The position numbers were made by a program, and so were the translations under genes. A DNA stretch of 64,000 bases. Origin: Dermatemys mawii. Lineage: Eukaryota; Chordata; Testudines; Dermatemydidae. The stretch covers positions 29,951,915 to 30,015,914 of the forward strand of contig ML677343.1 in assembly GCA_007922305.1 (NCBI GenBank), read 5' to 3'. Of the stretch, positions 56,591 to 64,000 are shown in pieces. The first letter of the stretch is position 1, and each line of letters starts with the position of its first letter. Under the pieces are notes generated by a model. That model ran no database searches and had not been told where the DNA came from. It worked only from the letters and a program-made list of their open reading frames with translations.

Positions 56591-56910
56591 CTGATCTGTC
56601 CTCTCAGCTCTTCTTGGGGCTGCGGAGCTCCTGGCCATAGGCGAACCATTAACAAAAGAGCTAAGTAAAACAAAGCAAGCCAAGGTCTGGCAAGCAGCCA
56701 GCCTGGCATAACACCACTGTCCCATCCCAGAAGACATTCACCCTTTGCATATGCGGCAGGAGAATGCTTCCTTTGTCACCATCCGAGGGTGACAATAAAT
56801 TGGTGATTTATTAAACAAGTCCAGCATCTCGCCCTGGAACAGGACCGTTGGAGCTGAGATAAGGGCTATTGTGATTGCAGGAACAAAGTTAAGCCATCAG
56901 AAGCTCCTCG

Positions 56911-56945
56911 CCTTCCTTCCTTCCTTCCCTCTCTCCCCTCCCCCG
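56911..56945 (+). repeat. (CCTT)n and pyrimidine-rich microsatellite
   Basis: 'ccttccttccttccttccct' runs into a C/T tract. It is a simple repeat. Confidence 0.85.
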
Positions 56946-57774
56946 ACCACACATGCTTTCTCAGACATCACCCTGACTTCCTCAGCCTTCTCATGATAAG
57001 GGTGGTGAGGTTCTCCCACAACCTTCCTGATTTCTCAGAAGTTAAGACAAGATGCGATTGATGGTACAAAGCCACAGCGGAGCCATTCGCCAGCAACCAG
57101 GCGGGTGACTTTTCTCTGTAGAACATCCGACTCATTCTGCGCTGGTACTGGAGCGCTTATTATTCATGTGTGACCACAGGAGTGGGAGTCCAGACTCCTG
57201 GGTTCTAATCCTGGCTTAGGGGATCTGACGCATCTTTTCCATCTCTCGCTTCTCTGCTAAGAAGGGATGCTACCCACCTCCTGGAAGAACACAGGTCACA
57301 ACCAAACACAGTGTCAATGGCAGCAAATGCTTTAGTTGCCCGAAGTTCAGAGAGAAATTACTCTCCTATAAAGGTTTTTATACCACGCTCTTCACCATAG
57401 TATCTGAGCGTCTTCCCGTAGTGCCTTAAGCAATGTGTCTACACATCTGTCACATGGTGCTTTGTTCCCTCATCCTCTCCCCAGAGGGAAAAGCGTGTGC
57501 TGTGGAGTGTCTTGTTTTGGTAGGGGTCTTTTTTAAAAAAATATAAATATACCTGTGGCTATGTGCTTGTTAGAGAAGGCTGGTCAAAGGAATGCACCTT
57601 GTATTTAAAGTGGCAAGTGGTGAGTTTTGGGATGGATCTTCATTCCTGGGGGAGTTCAGACACGGGCTACCCCCAAAGAAAGCTCTGTCTCGCACAAAGA
57701 TGGGCTCTGCCCTTATTTCTGAGAGCTCCATTGTATTAAAGCACATTTTTGTTAAAACAAAAATGATTAGGGGC

Positions 57775-58187
57775 TTGGAGCACATGACTTATGAGAGAGG
57801 CTGAGAGAAATGGGATTGCTTAGTCTACAGAAGAGAAGAATGAGAGGGGATTTGATAGCTGCTTTCAGCTACCTGAAAGGGGGTTCCAAAGAGGATGGAT
57901 CTAGATTGTTCTCAGTGGTACCAGATGACAGAACAAGGAGTAATGGTCTCAAGTTGCAGAGGAGGAGGTTTAGATTGGATATTAGGAAAAACTTTTTCAC
58001 TAGGAGGGTGGTGAAGCACTGGAATGGGTTACCTAGGGAGGTGGTAGCATTTCCTTCCTTAGAGGTTTTTAAGGTCAGGCTTGACAAAGCCCTGGCTGGG
58101 ATGATTTAGTTGGGGATTGGTCCTGCTTTGAGCAGAGGGTTGGACTAGATGACCTCCTGAAGTCCTTTCCAACCCTGATATTCTATG
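57775..58187 (+). mobile_element. CR1 LINE 3' end, well preserved
   Basis: 'gagagaggctgagagaaatg', 'gaggggatttgatagctgct', 'gattggatattaggaaaaac', 'actggaatgggttacctagg', 'gggattggtcctgctttgag' and the terminus 'gatattctatga' form a continuous CR1 tail. The 99-codon plus-strand frame here is LINE sequence, not a gene. Confidence 0.92.
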
Positions 58188-58566
58188 AGCTGTCAACCAT
58201 GCTTTGTCCTGGAGCGTTAGATGGTCTTTTAGACATCCTGGGCTCATGCCATGGAGGGCTTTGAAGATAAGGACTGAGACATTGCAGTTGATTTGAAATA
58301 CTATGGGAAGGGTGTAGCGAGAGGAGGATGGGTTGGATGCACTCAGAGCCCTAATCCCATTGGGTTTATAACAGACTCTTCCAGTCTGTCTTATAGCAAA
58401 AGCAGTTAGCTCTTCAGCACATTTTCCTTCTTTCTCTGGACTGAGAAGCAGATGCAGGCTGGCTAAAAGTGAGCTGGAAATGTCTCGAATTCTCCGGGGC
58501 TTGGAACACAAGCTTATCCCCAGGCCCTTCCTTGACTCATGGCAGGTAAAGTCTCTCTGCTTTTGG

Positions 58567-58690
58567 GAACATAGGAGTAGTCACATCATATCAAACCACT
58601 GGTCCATCTGCTGTGGTATCCTCCTGCTGGGAATGGCCAATTCTTGATGCTTCAGTGGAAGAAGTCAAAAAAACCCAACTCCCTATAATT
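58567..58690 (+). repeat. Interspersed repeat, diverged member of the 4089 family
   Basis: 'gggaacataggagtagtcac', 'accactggtccatctgctgt' and 'gatgcttcagtggaagaagt' follow the order of the copies at 4089 and 36809 but are more diverged. Confidence 0.45.
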
Positions 58691-58849
58691 CAGTTGGTCC
58701 ATAGACAATCATCTAACAATTTGCGGGGGGAGGTTTATCGAGTTATCAACTGATAAGACTTTGTTAAACACCAAGCTGCTGCCAACAGCTGTTTTTTTCC
58801 CACCAGCTATACCTCTTTAGGTGCTACAAAATGCAATATCCTATGAAGC

Positions 58850-59019
58850 CGGTGGTAGCGCCTTCCTTGGAATTTAACCCCTTGTTCCCATTCCCCATTC
58901 AGCAGCTGGGTAAACCAAAACTCAGAAACTTTAAGTGAGTTTCCCTTGAGAATCAGTGGCAAGGTCTAGGAATAGGAACTAAATCTCCTGACTCCAGTCC
59001 CTTGTTCTAATCACTAGAC
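58850..59019 (-). repeat. MIR-type SINE, interrupted by hAT
   Basis: Minus-strand MIR: on the plus strand 'cattccccattcag', 'aagtgagtttcccttgagaa', 'ctgactccagtcccttgttc', 'taatcactagac'. The last word continues after the hAT as 'catggttgcac'. Confidence 0.7.
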
Positions 59020-59329
59020 CAGGGATCTCAAACTCAAAATCACCTGGAGGGCAATATGAAGACTAGTACATTGGCCTGAGGGCCACATCACTGACACACA
59101 CACCACATCCCCGTCCCCGCCCCCGCACTCCACTCTTTCCATGAGGCCCCGCCTCTTCTCCACCTCCTCCCTTGAGTGCAGGGCTCCCCGTTCCTTCCTG
59201 AAAGTGCTAAGCACCTGAAGATAAGCAGAGGGGCAAGGATGTGGCACGCTGGAGGAAGGGGGAACGGGAGGAGGAGAGCTTGGCGGACCACAGGAAATAA
59301 CCCCGCAGGCCACATGTTTGAGACCCCTG
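59020..59329 (+). mobile_element. 310-bp hAT MITE with perfect 8-bp target duplication
   Basis: The ends are 'cagggatctcaaactcaaa' and 'catgtttgagacccctg'. The flanks are cactagac at 59012-59019 and 59330-59337, identical. It is inserted in the MIR at 58850-59019. It has a CpG-rich interior and no transposase frame. Confidence 0.9.
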
Positions 59330-59344
59330 CACTAGACCATGGTT

Positions 59345-62300
59345 GCACAGGTATGTTAAAATGCTGCTACACTATTTAACCTCTGGGGACAGTGAATTCC
59401 TTAAGCTGATGAAACACAGTGAGCCAAACTCAGAAATTCTAGATCAGTTTTTACATAGGTAGGCCCCCCCATCCACTGTCTTACAATACCACCCAGGGTC
59501 AGGCGGAAGAGGCAATGAAAACATCAAGAGAAGGTCACAGCTTGCAAAAAACACATTCAACAACTTCCAAAGACTCCGGGGTTGTCGAAGGTTGACACGA
59601 CTCAGCTTCCTAGATTGCTGATGGGCGGCATGTGGTCATCCCTCCACTAGGGACGTGGGAGCTGAACGTAAGGAGGATACAGCGATGACTCAGAGGGTCT
59701 GAGGGCATTACAGAAGAACATTAAAATTAGCTGGATCACCAAAATTAGGAACAATGAGGTGATGAGATGTATGACTTGTTAAAAAGCCCAATTAGTTAAG
59801 ACCCTTGGAAGACAATTACATCTTTCTGTAGACACAGTGATCTCAGAGAGACCTGACTGGAGCATTCATACTATCAGGTAAGATGGCAGGCAAACCAGTA
59901 AGAGGAGGAAAGAAAGCCAGCTACGTTAGAAACAGCACCAGATTGGCTAGTATCCAAAGGAGAGTGGAAGTTTTATAACCCTGTTGTGACTGTGAAAGAT
60001 GGACGGTAGTGGACAGCCTCCCTATCGGATATGTCGCTTGAAGAAGAACAATCCCTTGCAGGGTCCGGTTGCTTTCATGTTATGGGAAAGGGACTCTGTC
60101 CTACACCGTTCTGAAGTCCTCAATCAATTTCCCTCTAGCTCCTCTTGTCTTGCTATGTGGTTCCCCACCCCCGGCTGCCTCTCACAGAGAAACGAATGGA
60201 TGGCTTTGTAAATTATCATCACCTCTCAGATCTTCTCTTTCATTTCCATCCCAAGCCCCTTTGCATTCCTGACACAACCCTGGGACAGCCTCCTATTTTC
60301 TCCACATCGAACTCACTCCTTCAAACCGTCCCGCCTGTCACAGCCACTCACCACCTTCCAAACTATGACTCAGAATGTTTCCATTTGGCGTTGACACTTT
60401 AATCAGCCATGAGGGGGCACTGAGTCAGGATGCCTTCACCGCCTTTGGCATATCTCCAGAGGACTTACTACTGCCGCCTACTGGCTAAGGAAGTGAAAAG
60501 CTGTGATGGAAGCCTGAGTTGTCTTATACCATCACAAAGCCCTGTGGCTAGGTCACAAAACGACCCCAAATCTAACTATCTGATTGGGTAATGTCTTCCA
60601 TGAGTCAACAACTCATATAGCCGTAGAAATGTCTTCATAATACTGTCCTATTCCATTGTAGGAATAAGGCACTGTGTGCATATATGTACGTACTATTAAT
60701 GTACAGTTCATAAAATAAACCACAGCATTAAACTGCTTTTACTTTCAATACTCTTGCTTTTCTCTTGCATTTTTTCTGCCCTCCCATCCCCTAATATTAA
60801 GGTGGATTTTTACCCAGAAAATTGTGAAGTTAATTTTTTGCGCCCATTTTCACCCAGGTTTTAGTTTTTGTAATAAACACGGCTACATTCCCAGGAAATT
60901 TGAAACAAAATAAAAAACTAAAAATCCAGGGCCTCGGTTATGATGGATTTATGGCTCACCTTGGGTAGCTTGGAACCTTTGGCTCCATGTCCCACAGTGC
61001 ACCAGCTCCGGAAATGCACTGCTGGCCAGGCCTTTTTGTGTCACTGTTTGCTGCAGGTTTTTAATGTAGTGCTGACTTCCTCACTATGGGAACTCATTTT
61101 GCTGACTCTTTAGCCCAGCTGACTTCCCAGACCATGTCAGCCACCAGAATCTCCTCTCTCATGTCTACAGACATCAGCCTCCATCAGCCTCAAGGAACAG
61201 ACTCAATTTCCAGTGTATTCGGTACAGAATCCCTCTTTACATGCAAGTCATTATGAGTCGCCAAGCTCTCCAGTCACAAACCTCCCTTCTTAGAAATCCT
61301 TTGTAAGTTCACCCGCACAGTGACATCCCTGGCATAAAGCAATGTGCAGAAAATAGTTCCTTGAACAACTCTTCCTTCCTGTGGCCAGTTTTGTGTAGAC
61401 ATGTCACACACAAAAATCCTGATTTTGCTGAGGAAAGGTTTTCTTGTAAAGCTTTTTGTTCTGCTCAGGGGGAACATGAGCAAGCAGAATTAGTCGGCCG
61501 GGGCATGTCTCTTTCTCCGAAAAATGCACTTTTCCGTGGAACAGGAGCCGCTTTCCAAATATACAGGGACAAAGTTTCCAAAGTGGCCTCTGAATTTGCA
61601 CACCCACAGTTCTGGGCACTCAGATTCTCAGGTTTGCATGTGTAAGTGGCATTGCTATGGGGCAATAGGGTGGCAAGATGATGGACTGGCATGGTTCATG
61701 GGGCACCCCAATATTATTTGTGTATGGAAAGAGGAGCTTTGAAGCACCCCAGGGTAAGTGCAATTGAAGTGTTGTGGAGAGGCCACTTTGAGATTCTGCC
61801 ACTGGATTACACTCAGTGGGGGGCCAATGCCATGAACATTTCAGGGATGATGGTACCGCACCGAGGGTCGGCCAGCGTGTGCAGGAGGCCTTGGGAAGAG
61901 AAGTCAAAACCTCCAACTCCAAACACACAACCCTCTGTCTGGAGCTGGGTTTTGTGGCCCATGAAATCCACCAGTGAGGGATCACCACTTGGATGGTCCT
62001 GACTCCATTGGGATCTGGAGGGCACTGATGGGCAGTCTGCTGGCGCTGTGTGGCCTTCAGCAGAGTGAAGCTTGGCAGTGGGAAAAGACCTGCCCGCCGG
62101 TCGCATTCTTCAGATCACAAGGGGGCCTGGGAAAGAGAAAATCCACTGCACCCCCACAACACATACACTCTGTCCCGGGCATGGGAATCAGTGGAGCAGG
62201 GTAAAGGGGGGTGAGAAGGAGCCAAGCAAGACAGAAGGGATTTGTGAGTGAGGCGAGGAGGTAAGGAGAGAACTCCCTTCCCAAAGACAGGCCTGCACGG

Positions 62301-62750
62301 CTCCTCCCACTCATGCACAAGCGAGAACTGAACCAAGACCCATGACCAGATCTACTGTAGAAAGTCACTATCCACTCCATCTCCCTGGAGTTGTAACGCT
62401 GCAGCAGTTCCTAGAAGTCAGGCTCCAGGGTAACATCCACCAGGCTCCCTCACCAGCGCATTCCTTCCAAGCATTGCAGCACAAAGGAGGAGCTGCAATC
62501 AGCTCTAGCCCCAGCCATATCTTACCTGGGAAGAAGGTTTTGCAGTATGGAAGCAGCTGCATGAACCTCAGAGCATGGAGGGAATTTACTAAATCTGCTA
62601 GGCTGACTGAGGGCAATCATGCATGCATGCAAAAGCAGTAGCACCTCAGCAAAACGTAGTATTGCAGAGTACAGCACCGTGTGCGGGGACGACAGGAGTC
62701 CTGAAATGGCCCCACATGCCCATGGCTATTCATACATACAGAGATGATAA
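59345..62750. other. No gene or DUSP22-like upstream exon found
   Basis: I searched by eye on the minus strand for the expected phosphatase N-terminal words (GLYIGNF, HILSVHDSA, CIPAADS) and found none. Overlapping GC-rich frames at 61620-62380 have no domain I recognise. Confidence 0.5.
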
Positions 62751-62754
62751 TGCC

Positions 62755-62942
62755 TAGCTCTTAGCTAGCCCATTTCTTCAGGAGAGCTCAAAGCGCTTTG
62801 CAAAGGAGGTCAGTATCATTATCCCCATTTTACAGGGGAAACTGAGGTACAGAGAGGGGAAATGACTTATCCAAAGTCACGTGGCAGAGCCAGGCATAGA
62901 AGCCAGTCCGGTGCTCTATTCACTCCAGCACACTGCCTCCCT
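62755..62942 (-). repeat. MIR-type SINE
   Basis: On the plus strand: 'gctcaaagcgctttgcaaag', 'attatccccattttacaggg', 'actgaggtacagagagggga', 'agtcacgtggcagagccagg'. This is the reverse of the MIR tail-to-head order. Confidence 0.85.
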
Positions 62943-63002
62943 TGTAGCCATTTATTCCTAAACAAAGGGTAGGAATAAAGAGTCAGTTTTCAGAATGGAG
63001 AG

Positions 63003-64000
63003 ATATAAATAGTGGTGTTCCCCAGGGGTCTGTACTGGGACCAGTGCTGTTCAACATATTCATAAGTGATCTGGAAAAGGCGGCAAACAGTGAGGTGGCA
63101 AAATTCACAGACGATACAAAAATTACTCAAGATAGTTAAGTCTCAGGCAGACTGTGAAGAGCTGCAAAAGGATCTCACAAAACTAGGTGACTGGGCAATA
63201 AAATGGCAGATGGAATTCAATGCTGATAAATGTAAAGGAATGCACATTGGAAAACATAATCCTAACTATGCATATAAAATGATGGGGTCTAAATTAGCTG
63301 ATAACACTCACAATAGAGATCTTGGAGTCATTGTGGATAGTTCTCTGAAAATATCCTTTCAGTGTGCAGCAGCAGTCAAAAATGCAAACAAAATGTTGGG
63401 AATCGTTAAGAAAGGGATAGATGGTAAGACAGAAAATATCATGTTGCCTCTATATAAATCCATGGTATGCCCACACCTTGAATACTGTGTGCAGATGTGA
63501 TTGCCCCATCTCAAAAAAGATATATTGGAATTTGAAAAGCTTTTGACAAGGACAACAAAAATAATGGATGATTTAGTTGGGGATTGGTCCTGCTCTGAGC
63601 AGGGGGTTGGACTAGATGATCTCCAGAGGTCCCTTCCAATCCTGATATTCTATGATTTTATGATTCTATTAGGGTTATGGAATGGCTTCTGTATGAGGTG
63701 AGTTAATAAGACTGGGACTTTTCAGCTTGGAAAAGCGACGATTAAGGGGAGATATGATTAAGAGGTCTATAAAATCATGACTGTTGTGGAGAAAGTGAAT
63801 AAGGAAGTGTTATTTACTCCTCATAACATGAGAACTAGGGGTCACCAAATAAAATTAACAGGCAGCAGGTTTAAAACAAACAAAAGGAAGTATTTCTTCA
63901 CACAATGCACAGTCAATCGGTGGAACTCCTTGCAACATGATGTTGTGAAGACCAAGACTATAATGCGGTTCAAAAAAGAACTAGATAAATTCATGCAGGA
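63003..64000 (+). mobile_element. CR1 LINE, RT C-terminus to 3' region, 5' truncated
   Basis: The translated fragment starts [20 protein letters not shown] (the reverse transcriptase finger/palm block), then KFTDDTKI with the catalytic-type Asp pair. It continues LGDWAIKWQMEFNADKCKGM, LGVIVDSSLKISFQC and YKSMVCPHLEYCVQ. A frameshift near 63120, a TGA at 63498 and an internal CR1 insertion break it. The 3' part runs past the window end. Confidence 0.93.
63566..63670 (+). mobile_element. CR1 3' end inserted inside another CR1
   Basis: 'gatgatttagttggggattg', 'gtcctgctctgagcaggggg', 'ttggactagatgatctccag', 'atattctatgattttatgat' is the extreme CR1 3' terminus. Before and after it the host CR1 reads on ('acaaaaataat' and 'agggttatggaatggcttc'). 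The insertion falls at an ATGATT word that equals the terminal repeat of CR1. Confidence 0.85.

Noticed and set aside
57810..58109. 99-codon frame with [25 protein letters not shown] sequence
   Set aside because: This is the 3' part of a CR1 LINE, a repeat and not a host gene.
61620..62380. Overlapping frames of 97 to 122 codons, checked as possible DUSP22-like upstream exons
   Set aside because: None contains the family words GLYIGNF, VHDSA or IPAADS. A word near 62310 (SLVHEWEEP) is only a superficial match to the VHDSA loop.

Overview
The window is nuclear DNA from a vertebrate, most likely a non-avian sauropsid and probably a turtle. The genes are split by GT-AG introns. The interspersed repeats are of sauropsid type: CR1 LINEs, Penelope-like elements with the 'cacgaaagcttatg' 3' end, MIR-type SINEs and hAT MITEs. 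There is one 400-base assembly gap (7631-8030). The species cannot be fixed from the sequence alone.

The central feature is a complete IRF8 gene (interferon regulatory factor 8) on the minus strand. Its promoter and non-coding exon 1 lie near 38.0-38.25 kb. The ATG is at 32666, eight coding exons follow, and the stop codon is at 20182-20184. The 3'UTR runs to a poly(A) signal at about 19.06 kb. Joined at clean splice sites the exons give 428 residues, against 426 in human. The promoter keeps an IFN-gamma-activated (GAS) site, two CCAAT boxes and a TATA-like box, with a 9-unit minisatellite of about 33 bp directly upstream.

Upstream of IRF8 and on the same strand are the last three coding exons of a DUSP22/DUSP15-family dual-specificity phosphatase (54618 to 48194). 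The active-site HCxxGxSR motif is assembled across an intron. Its N-terminal exons were not found and probably lie beyond 64000. In human, DUSP22 sits upstream of IRF4, the IRF8 paralogue, in the same relative orientation. The pair here therefore looks like the duplicate copy of the DUSP22-IRF4 block, whose phosphatase is not part of the IRF8 neighbourhood I know from mammals.

Layout: 1-19 kb is the 3' flank of IRF8, with repeats only. 19-38 kb is IRF8. 38.3-38.6 kb is the minisatellite. 39-48 kb is the spacer between the genes, with a three-level nest of transposons at 42.67-43.64 kb. 48.2-54.6 kb is the 3' part of the phosphatase gene. 54.6-64 kb is repeat-rich sequence, probably an intron or the 5' flank of the phosphatase gene, ending in a CR1 that carries a second CR1 inside it. 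Several hAT elements have recognisable 8-bp target duplications, and two Penelope-type fold-back insertions have 12- to 15-bp duplications.
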